A DNA stretch of 64,000 nt from Goleter apudmare HA4340-LM2 (GTDB taxonomy: Bacteria; Cyanobacteriota; Cyanobacteriia; Cyanobacteriales; Nostocaceae), in NCBI GenBank assembly GCA_019359495.1, contig JAHHHF010000084.1, forward strand, positions 1-64,000, written 5' to 3'. The position numbers were made by a program, and so were the translations under genes. The notes below the pieces were generated by a model. That model did not search any database and was not told the DNA's origin. It saw nothing but the letters and a program-made list of their open reading frames with translations. Below are positions 17,876-25,949 of the stretch, one piece after another. The number at the start of each line of letters is the position of its first letter. The first letter of the stretch is position 1.

Positions 17876-18751
17876 TTAGTCATTACCCCATTGCTCTAAA
17901 ATTCTTGCGGCTTCTTGACAAAGAAGATCGTGAGCATGACCATTGCTAGCTAGCAATCCTCCCCACTGATTAATATCACCAGTGTTGTATTGCAACACAC
18001 CACCATCAAAATGGGTAAACTTACCACCAGCTTCATTCAAAATTAGTTCTGGGGCAGCAATATCCCAATCTTTGGGAGCAGATTTGCCAGATAGAGAAAT
18101 GTAGACATCTGCTTGTTGTTCCAGAATGGTAGCAATTTTACAACCCACACTACCAACTGCTTTCTGATGAGCAAAAGGCAAATTTTGCAGCAGATAATCT
18201 AACCTCTGATTGCGGTGAGAGCAACTAACTACTACAGTAAAATCTGCAATCTGCCTGGTATCTGGAGTGAATGAGAGTTGTAAAGGTACAGCACCATTAC
18301 GGGTTTCCACAAATGTACCTTTCCCTATTGTGGCAAAGTATAATTTCTCGGACTCTGGTACTACTACCACCGCGAGTACTGGGCGTGTTTCCTTAACTAA
18401 AGCAATATGAACTGCATAGTCCCCAGTTTGCTCAATAAAGCCTCGTGTCCCATCTAAAGGATCGATTATCCACACCCACTTAGAGTTATCCTGACTCAGT
18501 GGTGATTGATAAGTTTCTTCACTAATATAAGCAAAGTTTTCGTGCCCAAAAGCCGTTTGCAACCTATCCAAAATGTATTGACTTGCTGCTATATCTGCAA
18601 CGGTGACAGGCTCATTTTGTTTATATTGCACTGCGAGGTTAGAGTCTGGGACTGTTCCGTGATAATAAGACCTGAGTATATCTGCTGCTCCCCAACCCAC
18701 ATCACGAGCGATCGCTAAAATTTCCTGTAAGTCTTTCATGATCAATGTCAA
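17876..18751 (-). CDS. CysQ-like 3'(2'),5'-bisphosphate nucleotidase / IMPase family
   Basis: A 291-residue member of the Mg-dependent, lithium-sensitive phosphatase family. The metal site is intact: Glu78-Glu79 in ISEET, DPLDGT at 97-102, and KDWDIAAPELILNEAGG near residue 230. Such enzymes hydrolyse PAP (CysQ) or inositol/fructose phosphates; the subtype is inferred. Start Met1 at 18751 gives a four-residue lead before MKDLQEIL; Met5 (18739) may be the real start. It begins 7 bp after the PfkB kinase gene stop, so they form an operon; a sugar- or inositol-phosphate kinase/phosphatase pairing is suggestive but unproven. Confidence 0.85.
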   Translation of the reverse strand: MTLIMKDLQEILAIARDVGWGAADILRSYYHGTVPDSNLAVQYKQNEPVTVADIAASQYILDRLQTAFGHENFAYISEETYQSPLSQDNSKWVWIIDPLDGTRGFIEQTGDYAVHIALVKETRPVLAVVVVPESEKLYFATIGKGTFVETRNGAVPLQLSFTPDTRQIADFTVVVSCSHRNQRLDYLLQNLPFAHQKAVGSVGCKIATILEQQADVYISLSGKSAPKDWDIAAPELILNEAGGKFTHFDGGVLQYNTGDINQWGGLLASNGHAHDLLCQEAARILEQWGND

Positions 18752-18758
18752 CTCTCAA

Positions 18759-19622
18759 CTAGGAATCCATCCAACGGCGAGTACCAAAAAATTGACAAGC
18801 ATGAGCAGCTACTTGAGCCGCTAGTGCTAAGGCATCGGTAAAACTTGCTTGTAAAATGTAAGAGCAGAAAGCACCATGAAAAATATCTCCAGCACCCAGT
18901 GTATCAACTGCTTGGATATGTGGTACATCGATAACGCCACTATTACCACAACTTAAGTATTGAATTGGCTTTTCTCCTTGGGTAACGGCGATGTGGGGAA
19001 TATTAAAATTGCGGAGATAAGCAAAAACTTCAGATGTGTTACGACAGTTGGGGGGATAAAAATTAGCAGAACAAATAGCGTAATCAACAAAAGGCAAGAT
19101 TTGCTCAAATCCGGGTTTCCAACTACCACCATCAATTACCACTGGGATATGATGAGTTCTAGCCAGTTGGGCAATCTCTTCACTGACTTTCATTTGATGC
19201 CCATCAATCAGCACTATATCAATATCTTGCAGTATATCTGGGCGGATAGATGCACTTGTGGCTTGAGTTTTGACAGCATTAATTGAAACTACTGCCCTTT
19301 CACCCGTAGCTTGGGTGACAATAATCGAAGAGACAGACGGTGCTGCGGTATGATTGGAGTCAAGGTCAGTGATCGCTACTTGGTAATTTGCCAAGTCGCC
19401 TCGAATTAGCTGCGTCATCGGATGGGAACCCACCACACCCAAAATCGTAGCTCGATTACCTAAATGGCTAAAAGTCACAGCAGCATTTGTAGCTGGGCCG
19501 CCTGCTGCGACCGTGTAGTCAGCAGCAACAATTTTTTGATTATTCTGAGGCGCAGACTCAGCTAAGTAAATCAAATCTAAAGTTACTAAACCTACAAATA
19601 AGCCATGATGGTTGTTGGTCAT
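18759..19622 (-). CDS. PfkB-family carbohydrate/nucleoside kinase
   Basis: A 287-residue ribokinase-like kinase. The N-terminal signature AAGGPATNAAVTFSHLG is at 39-55. The C-terminal signature DTLGAGDIFHGAF is at 240-252, with the catalytic Asp246 in GAGD. The substrate is unknown; PfkB members phosphorylate ribose, fructose, adenosine or related compounds. It is the first gene of a two-gene unit with the CysQ-like phosphatase. The upstream spacer shared with rsmI has the usual TCATTTGT-type low-complexity filler. Confidence 0.88.
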   Translation of the reverse strand: MTNNHHGLFVGLVTLDLIYLAESAPQNNQKIVAADYTVAAGGPATNAAVTFSHLGNRATILGVVGSHPMTQLIRGDLANYQVAITDLDSNHTAAPSVSSIIVTQATGERAVVSINAVKTQATSASIRPDILQDIDIVLIDGHQMKVSEEIAQLARTHHIPVVIDGGSWKPGFEQILPFVDYAICSANFYPPNCRNTSEVFAYLRNFNIPHIAVTQGEKPIQYLSCGNSGVIDVPHIQAVDTLGAGDIFHGAFCSYILQASFTDALALAAQVAAHACQFFGTRRWMDS

Positions 19623-19702
19623 TTGTTATTTGTCATTTGTTTAGAAGTCAAGAGTCCAAATTTTGAATTTTGAATTGATTCGTGCCCAATGCCCCATATC
19701 CT

Positions 19703-20560
19703 ATGCAAACCGATCCCAAACCAAGAACACTCTACGTTGTCGGTACACCAATTGGCAATCTGGAAGATATCACCTTTCGGGCGGTGCGAATTTTGCAAAC
19801 GGTGGATCTAATTGCGGCGGAGGATACACGCCACACTGGAAGACTGTTACAACATTTACAAATTAAGACACCGCAGATTAGTTACCACGAACATAACCGT
19901 AACAGCCGTATTCCAGAATTACTAGCCCGCTTGAGTAATGATCAAGCGATCGCTGTAGTTAGTGATGCTGGGATGCCTGGAATTTCTGATCCAGGATATG
20001 AACTGGTGCAAGCTTGTATTGCCGCAGGGATAACTGTTGTTCCTATTCCCGGTGCGAGTGCTGCAATTACAGCCTTGAGTGCATCGGGATTACCAACTGA
20101 TCGGTTTGTGTTTGAAGGTTTTTTGCCTGCTAAAAGCCAACAAAGACGGGAACATTTAGAATCTCTGCAAGCAGAATCCCGCACTTTAATTTTCTATGAG
20201 TCGCCCCACCGCTTGCGTGATACTTTACAAGATTTAGCAGAAATACTGGGTAGCGATCGCCAAATTGTCTTAGCAAGAGAGTTAACTAAATTCTATGAAG
20301 AATTTTGGCGGGGGACAATTACTGAGGCGATCGCCCATTACAACCAACGTGAACCCCAAGGAGAATATACTCTAGTATTGGCAGGAACTCCAGGGAATCA
20401 ACACCAACTGACAGAAGCAGAACTGAAAGCTGAACTACAACAGTTAATCAGTCAAGGAATATCGCGATCGCAGGCTAGCCGTCAATTAGCAAAATTTACC
20501 TCCCTTCCCCGCCGCCAAATTTATCAACTTGCTCTTTCTGTGGAGTGTCCCTCAGAGTAG
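19703..20560 (+). CDS. rsmI: 16S rRNA (cytidine1402-2'-O)-methyltransferase RsmI
   Basis: RsmI methylates the ribose of C1402 in the decoding centre. The protein shows the tetrapyrrole-methylase-like fold with GTPIGNLEDITFRA near the N-terminus, AAEDTRHTGRLL, SDAGMPGISDPGYE and the GASAAITALSASGLP segment, then EGFLPAK. I take ATG 19703 (285 residues). A GTG at 19682 in the same frame would add seven residues encoded by spacer sequence of the kind repeated between Nostoc genes, so it is unlikely. The gene is divergent from the PfkB-cysQ unit. Confidence 0.95.
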   Translation: MQTDPKPRTLYVVGTPIGNLEDITFRAVRILQTVDLIAAEDTRHTGRLLQHLQIKTPQISYHEHNRNSRIPELLARLSNDQAIAVVSDAGMPGISDPGYELVQACIAAGITVVPIPGASAAITALSASGLPTDRFVFEGFLPAKSQQRREHLESLQAESRTLIFYESPHRLRDTLQDLAEILGSDRQIVLARELTKFYEEFWRGTITEAIAHYNQREPQGEYTLVLAGTPGNQHQLTEAELKAELQQLISQGISRSQASRQLAKFTSLPRRQIYQLALSVECPSE

Positions 20561-20891
20561 AAACTTGGGGCTTGGCTAGTTTACAGCAAGGAGTATCCTG
20601 AGGTTATGTTTGCAAACTTTGCCATCCCCTGGAAAATCCTAGTTAGTTACATAGTAATTTTACTTAGTTAAATCATCAGAATTTACGCCTTATGTAAATT
20701 AAGCTAAAGGATGCTGTTCAAAAGTAAGGACATCAATACCAAAACGCTGACGCAATACTTCTCGGTTAAGAATTAAGCAGTATTGCCTCTACACCAAAAT
20801 TAATGTATCTAATTAACAACGCTGAAAGCAGAAAGGTTAAAGGAAGATTCGATTCCCTTAACCTTTACGAGACTCCTCCACGAAGTCAGAT
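20561..20891. other. 331-bp gap between rsmI and the cytochrome gene
   Basis: The convergent gap holds a hairpin at about 20836-20871 (AAGGTTAA with TTAACCTT, inner GGAA/TTCC) that may terminate the minus-strand cytochrome transcript. On the minus strand at 20699-20782 is a short open segment after a stop that reads LNREVLRQRFGIDVLTFEQ before its own stop; it may be the C-terminal end of a lost gene. Nothing else is seen. Confidence 0.45.
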
Positions 20892-21266
20892 CTACAATGA
20901 TTCTAAATAGCTCAGAAGGTCTGCCATTTCTTGAGCGCTAGGCTGAAATTTTGGCATTGGTGGTGTTTCGCCACTAATAACTTGATGAATTAGTCCATAC
21001 CGAGACTTGTGCTTAGAGACAGCTTGTAAACTTGGCCCTACTCGTCCATCTGCTTCTAAGCCGTGACAACCCGCACAATTAATTTGAAAAATAGCGTGTC
21101 CTTGAACTGGGTCTCCTGTCCGGGCTAGAACACTCTTGATGTAAGGGTCAGAGGCTTGAACCATCTGAACACCAAAAATGCCCAAAGGGACTACTAGCAG
21201 TATCGCCAGAGCCAACAAGGCGAGCCACTGAATCAGAGTTTCAGGTTTGGTAATCTGGTTATCCAA
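20892..21266 (-). CDS. cytM: Membrane-anchored cytochrome c, CytM-like
   Basis: A 124-residue c-type cytochrome. One hydrophobic segment (about 12-34) works as an uncleaved anchor or signal. The haem site CAGCH is at Cys64-Cys67-His68, and Met104 in TPPMPKF is the probable axial ligand. Size and composition match cytochrome cM, a low-abundance cyanobacterial cytochrome implicated in regulating electron flow under heterotrophic or stress conditions. The name is inferred from length and anchor; cytochrome c6 would have a cleaved signal and different spacing. It is divergent from petG. Confidence 0.75.
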   Translation of the reverse strand: MDNQITKPETLIQWLALLALAILLVVPLGIFGVQMVQASDPYIKSVLARTGDPVQGHAIFQINCAGCHGLEADGRVGPSLQAVSKHKSRYGLIHQVISGETPPMPKFQPSAQEMADLLSYLESL

Positions 21267-21462
21267 AAGGTTTGCAGTTAAGTCTAGGTGTACTAAATAA
21301 ATTTCATTTCATACACATAGCTTAAAAGTTCTTGATGGTGTCTGCAAGCACAAATGATAATTTTATAGCTATTATTTGGTTTCTAAAAACGGCATGGGGC
21401 AGGGGATTCATCACCAATTTGGTAGAATCAGAAACGGGAAACAAATATTGAATAATTGCAAA

Positions 21463-21468
21463 GAGGAG
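21463..21468 (+). promoter_or_regulatory. Shine-Dalgarno of petG
   Basis: GAGGAG lies 7 bases upstream of GTG 21476 and supports the GTG start of the tiny petG gene. Confidence 0.7.
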
Positions 21469-21475
21469 ATTTACA

Positions 21476-21589
21476 GTGGTAGAACCCTTGCTGTCGGGTA
21501 TTGTCCTTGGTTTGATTGTCGTTACCCTCGGTGGCCTGTTCTATGCAGCCTATCGCCAATATAAGCGTCCTAACCAGTTGGGAGGCTGA
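21476..21589 (+). CDS. petG: Cytochrome b6f complex subunit PetG
   Basis: A 37-residue single-span membrane peptide: [19 protein letters not shown] followed by [17 protein letters not shown]. This is PetG, a small subunit at the periphery of the cytochrome b6f complex and needed for its stability. It starts with GTG at 21476 after GAGGAG and stops at 21589. It is easily missed because of its size. rsmD is convergent downstream and the CytM-like gene divergent upstream, so an electron-transport pair flanks a shared 209-bp promoter region. Confidence 0.95.
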   Translation: MVEPLLSGIVLGLIVVTLGGLFYAAYRQYKRPNQLGG

Positions 21590-21660
21590 GTGAGTCGTGA
21601 GTTGGGACGATTAGGAGGATGAGGAAAGTGAGGGGGAAGTTAAGAGTAATTTTTCTCCCT

Positions 21661-22224
21661 TTACTCCTTAATCTCCACCTGCTCCCTCACTCTATAAAAG
21701 GTTATGGTTGTGTTACCGTAAGCTTTATGGCGGCATATTTCCCAATTGGCTATCTCTGGAGGTGTCCAATCTTGGGAACTATGTTCAAGGGCTATTTCAC
21801 CTTCAGCATCTAACAGATTATAGTGAGCGATCGCTTCTAATACTGGCTGATATAATCCACTAGCGTAGGGTGGGTCAAAATAAATTCTGTCAAATTGCTT
21901 TCCTGATAGGTTTTTTAACTGCCCAAGGACATTTCCCCGCAATACTCGAAATTCCTGTTCAGCATCAACCACCATCTGCCAATTTTGTTGAATGATAACA
22001 ATAGCTCGGCTTGATTGTTCAATACCGACTACAAGGCTGGCTCCTCTACACAAAGCCTCTGCACCCATTGAACCAGTACCTGCACACAAATCTAGCCAGC
22101 GACAACCTGCAATTTTTCCCTGCCAAATATTAAAAACTGCCTCCCGTACTCGCGCACTGGTGGGTCTGGTATCTTTACCTGGTAAAGTTTTTAACTGGCG
22201 ATTACCGTAAATTCTTAGAGTCAT
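21661..22224 (-). CDS. rsmD: 16S rRNA (guanine966-N2)-methyltransferase RsmD
   Basis: A 187-residue class I methyltransferase. Typical elements are TRPTSARVREAVFNIW at 19-34, motif I DLCAGTGSMGAEAL at 45-58 and the catalytic DPPY at 117-120. RsmD methylates N2 of G966 on the assembling small subunit. Start ATG 22224 matches the usual MTLRIYGN beginning. It lies downstream of hisH on the same strand, separated by 71 bp of low-complexity spacer with AAGAGTCAA-type units. Confidence 0.95.
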   Translation of the reverse strand: MTLRIYGNRQLKTLPGKDTRPTSARVREAVFNIWQGKIAGCRWLDLCAGTGSMGAEALCRGASLVVGIEQSSRAIVIIQQNWQMVVDAEQEFRVLRGNVLGQLKNLSGKQFDRIYFDPPYASGLYQPVLEAIAHYNLLDAEGEIALEHSSQDWTPPEIANWEICRHKAYGNTTITFYRVREQVEIKE

Positions 22225-22295
22225 GGGTCAAGAGTCAACAATCAAGAGTCAAAAGTCCCATGCGAATCACAAATGACAAATGACGAACACCAATA

Positions 22296-22931
22296 TTATG
22301 CTGCCACTTTTTCCCGGACTTGAGCCACAAAATTAGACAGGATTTGCAAGCCGACATTCGATGATTTTTCGGGGTGGAATTGGACTGCCATCAAGTTTTC
22401 ATGAGCGATCGCTGATGTGATAGTTTGAGTACCGTGGGTAACAGTTGCTGCCCGAATTTGCGGATCAGCTGGGTCAACATAGTAAGAATGAACAAAATAG
22501 ACCCAAGGTGAAGATGGTAAGTGCTCCCAAAGCAGACTGTTTGGTTGAGTGATTTCCAATTGATTCCAACCCATATGAGGAATGGTAATTCCTGGTTCTG
22601 GACGAAACCGTCGTACTTTTCCGCGCACAATTCCCAGTCCTGGTTGAGTACCTTCTGCACTTGATTCAAAGAGAATTTGCAATCCTAGACAGATACCTAA
22701 GAAGGGTTTACCAGATGCAATCACTTCCTTAATGGGTTGTTCTAAACCACGTCCTCGCAGATTTTGCACTGCTGGATCAAAAGCTCCTACTCCTGGCAAA
22801 ACCACTGCATCTGCTTTTTCCAATTCTTTAGCAGAATGAGTAATCTTAGGAGTGGCTCCAGCTTTTTCCAAGCCTTTGCAGACTGAATGTAAGTTTCCCA
22901 TATCGTAGTCTACGACCGCAATAACTGGCAT
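22296..22931 (-). CDS. hisH: Imidazole glycerol phosphate synthase glutaminase subunit HisH
   Basis: A 211-residue class I glutamine amidotransferase that supplies ammonia to HisF in histidine synthesis. Cys81 in GICLGLQ, His186 and Glu188 in VQFHPEKS form the triad; the N-terminus VIAVVDYDMGNLHSV is typical. The ATG at 22931 is preceded, on the minus strand, by AAGGAG (22939-22944), which fixes the start. The frame stays open for 50 more codons upstream, but that part has no family resemblance. Confidence 0.97.
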   Translation of the reverse strand: MPVIAVVDYDMGNLHSVCKGLEKAGATPKITHSAKELEKADAVVLPGVGAFDPAVQNLRGRGLEQPIKEVIASGKPFLGICLGLQILFESSAEGTQPGLGIVRGKVRRFRPEPGITIPHMGWNQLEITQPNSLLWEHLPSSPWVYFVHSYYVDPADPQIRAATVTHGTQTITSAIAHENLMAVQFHPEKSSNVGLQILSNFVAQVREKVAA

Positions 22932-22989
22932 TGACCTGCTCCTTGTAAATTTATTATGGAGGGTTTTTCTATTGTAAATAATATTTCTT

Positions 22990-23502
22990 ATGAAGAAAAG
23001 GTTTCTATTAACTTCTTTTGACATTTGGTTAAGTGAACAACTATCTAATTCCTCTAATGATTTACTACTTGAAGTTGCCAAACTTGACTCGCTCTCTCAC
23101 GACTTAACTTTTTTGTACCAATTACCTGTAGATGTCCAACTGGCCAGTGAGTGTGTAATTGCCAAAATCAATGAACTCAAACCGGACTACATTATCTGTT
23201 GTGGCATGGCTGCCAAGCGCACACAATTAAGTGTGGAAGTACGTGCTAGCTGCCAAGAAAGTGTTTTGTATACCGGGGTTGATTTAGGACAATTAGTCTT
23301 GGGAGCAGAGACAATTGAGATTAGCCACGACTGTGGTAAATTTGTCTGCGAAGGTCTTTATTATTCAGTTTTAGACTACCTGCACCAATCCCAACTCACG
23401 ATGAATTGCATCTTTGTCCATGTTCCAGTTTTGCATCCAGAAAATTTAGTCAGGATTCTGGAAGATTTCTTATTAATTATTAACAAACTGGCACTTTTGT
23501 AA
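22990..23502 (+). CDS. Pyroglutamyl-peptidase (C15)-like protein
   Basis: A 170-residue protein resembling peptidase family C15 in its second half: ICCGMAAKRTQLSVEVRA with the Glu expected in the triad, SHDCGKFVCEGLYYSVLDYL with a Cys at the nucleophile position, and CIFVHVP with the His. The usual enzyme has about 200-215 residues, so this one is short, mainly at the N-terminus and between motifs. It should remove N-terminal pyroglutamate if active. It diverges from hisH with only 58 bp between start codons. Confidence 0.75.
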   Translation: MKKRFLLTSFDIWLSEQLSNSSNDLLLEVAKLDSLSHDLTFLYQLPVDVQLASECVIAKINELKPDYIICCGMAAKRTQLSVEVRASCQESVLYTGVDLGQLVLGAETIEISHDCGKFVCEGLYYSVLDYLHQSQLTMNCIFVHVPVLHPENLVRILEDFLLIINKLALL

Positions 23503-23686
23503 ATTTGTTAGCGTCTGGAAAGTGAACAAAATAGCTAGTCACTGTAGACCAATGGTCTAATACCAATAAGTTTAGAGGTAGTTTTTAGTTTCACTCAGGG
23601 GAACAGACCTCTCATGTAACTGTCTCCAAGTGCAGACAGTACGCTAATTTTGAATTTTGCAAAAATTTTGAATTTTGAATTGTTAA

Positions 23687-25042
23687 ATGTTGCCATTGTT
23701 ACTCAGCTTTGTGCTCGCTCAAGCAACTCCTACTACCCCACCACCGGAAGAAGTCCTACAACCACAAGTAGTGCGCCCTTTGCCAGGTAAATTAGATACT
23801 GTGCCTGTTTTTAACAGTAATAGTCCAGAATTAGTTTTGCAGGAAGGAATTTTACTTTCTACCTTTCCAGGAGATGGAAAAAAAATTCCAGAGGCGCATT
23901 TAAATTTTCCTTTTCAAGGGCGGTTTGATGTTTTTGCTCACCATGTTGCTAAAGCTGAACCACCAGAAAATTTAAGATCCCTTTATTTAGGGATAGTTCT
24001 GCATAATCCCACGGAAAAACCTGTAACAGTATATGTTTTGCAGGCGGCGAGTTATTTAAGTCAACCGGATGCACCATTTATGGAATTGCCATCCTTTGTT
24101 GAGGATAATGCGGGAACGGTGTTTGCTGGGCCTGGCGATCGCGCCACTAGTGATATCCTCAGAGGTAAACGACAAGATATCTTTCCGCCGCAAATCGTCA
24201 TCCCCCCAGGGCAAAGTCAGATGTTACTAAATTTACCGATTCCGGTAAAGGAACTGACTCCACCCCTCAATGGGCGGTCTACTTTGATGCGGTTACGGAG
24301 TAGTAATAAAGTTTATGCTGCTAGCCTGGCGATGTTTGCCAAGTCTAATACTGATGGTAGTGAACGCGCACCAACTCTAGAAGAGTGGCAAACTCTACTT
24401 GATAACGGTAATTTAGCCACGCCACGGGATAAGACACCCACTCCCCCAGAAGCAACTAATACACCCAGAATTTATGGTCGTGTGGCTGGGGTGGCGCAAG
24501 GTTCCCAGTGGCGCGCCTTGTTAGTAGATAATGCTAAGGTGAAATATTTAACTATTCCCCAACCGGGTCAAGTCTTTTCCTATGGTTTAAGTACTTTGGA
24601 TGGTGGGACATTGGGGACTCGTCAAATTCAAAGTGCGCGGATGTTGAGACGCTATCCTGACACCGCGTATCGCGCTCATGGCAACTATGGCATTCAATAT
24701 AGTCTGAAATTGCCACTATATAACAATACCCAAAATCCCCAAAGTGTGAGTGTCTCAGTACAGACACCATTGAAGGAAGATCAGTTGGTGAAGCCAGGGT
24801 TACGCTTTTTTAGTACACCAGCCCGTCAAACCTTCTTCCGGGGTACAGTCCGGGTACGCCATAGAGACGAGCAAGGGAAGTTTCAAACTCGGTTTGTGCA
24901 TTTGGTACAGAAGCGGGGTCAACCAGGAGAACCGTTAGCGGTATTAAATATACCAGCAGGCGATCGCTCTTTGGTTGAGGTAGACTTTCTCTATCCACCA
25001 GATGCAACACCACCGCAAGTATTAACAGTGACCACTCAGTAA
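23687..25042 (+). CDS. DUF3370 family exported protein
   Basis: A 451-residue protein with a short signal (MLPLLLSFVLAQA) and a Pro/Thr-rich start of the mature chain. The rest matches the cyanobacterial DUF3370 family as I remember it: PFQGRFDVFAHHVAKA, YLGIVLHNPTEKPVTVYVL, and later blocks with beta-rich texture. Function is unknown; envelope or periplasmic location is likely. ATG 23687 lies right after AT-rich repetitive spacer (TTTTGAATTTTGAATTG). No partners on the same strand. Confidence 0.8.
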   Translation: MLPLLLSFVLAQATPTTPPPEEVLQPQVVRPLPGKLDTVPVFNSNSPELVLQEGILLSTFPGDGKKIPEAHLNFPFQGRFDVFAHHVAKAEPPENLRSLYLGIVLHNPTEKPVTVYVLQAASYLSQPDAPFMELPSFVEDNAGTVFAGPGDRATSDILRGKRQDIFPPQIVIPPGQSQMLLNLPIPVKELTPPLNGRSTLMRLRSSNKVYAASLAMFAKSNTDGSERAPTLEEWQTLLDNGNLATPRDKTPTPPEATNTPRIYGRVAGVAQGSQWRALLVDNAKVKYLTIPQPGQVFSYGLSTLDGGTLGTRQIQSARMLRRYPDTAYRAHGNYGIQYSLKLPLYNNTQNPQSVSVSVQTPLKEDQLVKPGLRFFSTPARQTFFRGTVRVRHRDEQGKFQTRFVHLVQKRGQPGEPLAVLNIPAGDRSLVEVDFLYPPDATPPQVLTVTTQ

Positions 25043-25201
25043 TTCATCATACTCGCCTCCGGCGATCAGCAAGCTACGTAATTTGTAGAGGATTTAAAAG
25101 AGGTTGCAAACCATCTGCAACCTCCGCCATTGCAAGATTAGTGAGTTTAACCCCAGTGGCGTAAACTTTCTCTACCTGTGTGACAACAAAGACAAATAAC
25201 T

Positions 25202-25762
25202 TTAGGATAAATGCTTAATTATCCGACAGGGATTGCCCGTAGCGACAACATTTTCGGGTATATCTTTGACAACTACACTACCAGCACCAATAGTGGTATT
25301 GTCACCAATTGTCACTCCTGGGCAAATAATGGCATTGCCACCAATCCAGACATTATGACCAATTGTAATTGGGGCTGCGAGTTCTCTGCCAGTCAGACGA
25401 ATTTTCGGTTCTATGGGGTGATAGGCGGTGTAAATCTGCACATAAGGCGCACACAAAACATTATCGCCAATATGAACTAGATTACAGTCTAAAATTACGC
25501 AGCCGTAGTTCATATATAAATTGTTGCCAGCATAAACATTACTACCATAATCACAGTGAAATGGTGGGATAATGATCGTTTTTGCTCCTAACTGTCCGAA
25601 TAATTCTTGCAAAATTTGCTGTCGCTGTGAATGCTCTGCTGCGGTTGTTGCATTGTACATACTCAAAAGCTGACTGGCTCGTTTGTTCTCAGCTATCAAT
25701 TCTGGATCATCTGCAAGATATAACTCGCCCGCTAGCATCTTTTGTTTTTCTGTTTTTTCCAT
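25202..25762 (-). CDS. Maltose/galactoside O-acetyltransferase-like (LbH) protein
   Basis: A 186-residue left-handed beta-helix acetyltransferase of the Maa/LacA/NodL group. The N-terminal Mac domain KQKMLAGELYLADDPELI is followed by hexapeptide repeats, the catalytic His in IYTAYHP, and the C-terminal NVWIGGNAIICPGVTIGD and GNPCRIIK. It uses acetyl-CoA to acetylate a sugar hydroxyl; the sugar is not predictable. ATG 25762. It is isolated between plus-strand genes. Confidence 0.9.
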   Translation of the reverse strand: MEKTEKQKMLAGELYLADDPELIAENKRASQLLSMYNATTAAEHSQRQQILQELFGQLGAKTIIIPPFHCDYGSNVYAGNNLYMNYGCVILDCNLVHIGDNVLCAPYVQIYTAYHPIEPKIRLTGRELAAPITIGHNVWIGGNAIICPGVTIGDNTTIGAGSVVVKDIPENVVATGNPCRIIKHLS

Positions 25763-25949
25763 TACAGAATTTTAGATTGAGTAATTTAAATTAATAAATA
25801 TATTGAAAAAGTGTAAATGTTTCCAGACATATCTCAATTGTATTTGCATAAACTTGCCGAATAATGTCTGATTTCTCATAATATTTATGGCTTTCAGTAA
25901 GTTTTTGTTTATACTAAGTCTCAATCAATCTGAGGAAATTCGGAGAAAT

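Noticed and set aside
20836-20871. Possible tRNA T-arm (GATTCGATTCCC)
   Set aside because: The surrounding bases form a simple hairpin; no acceptor, D or anticodon arms can be drawn.
22932-23081. 50-codon N-terminal extension of hisH
   Set aside because: The family start is MPVIAVVDYD and a good Shine-Dalgarno directly precedes it; the extension overlaps the divergent gene start.
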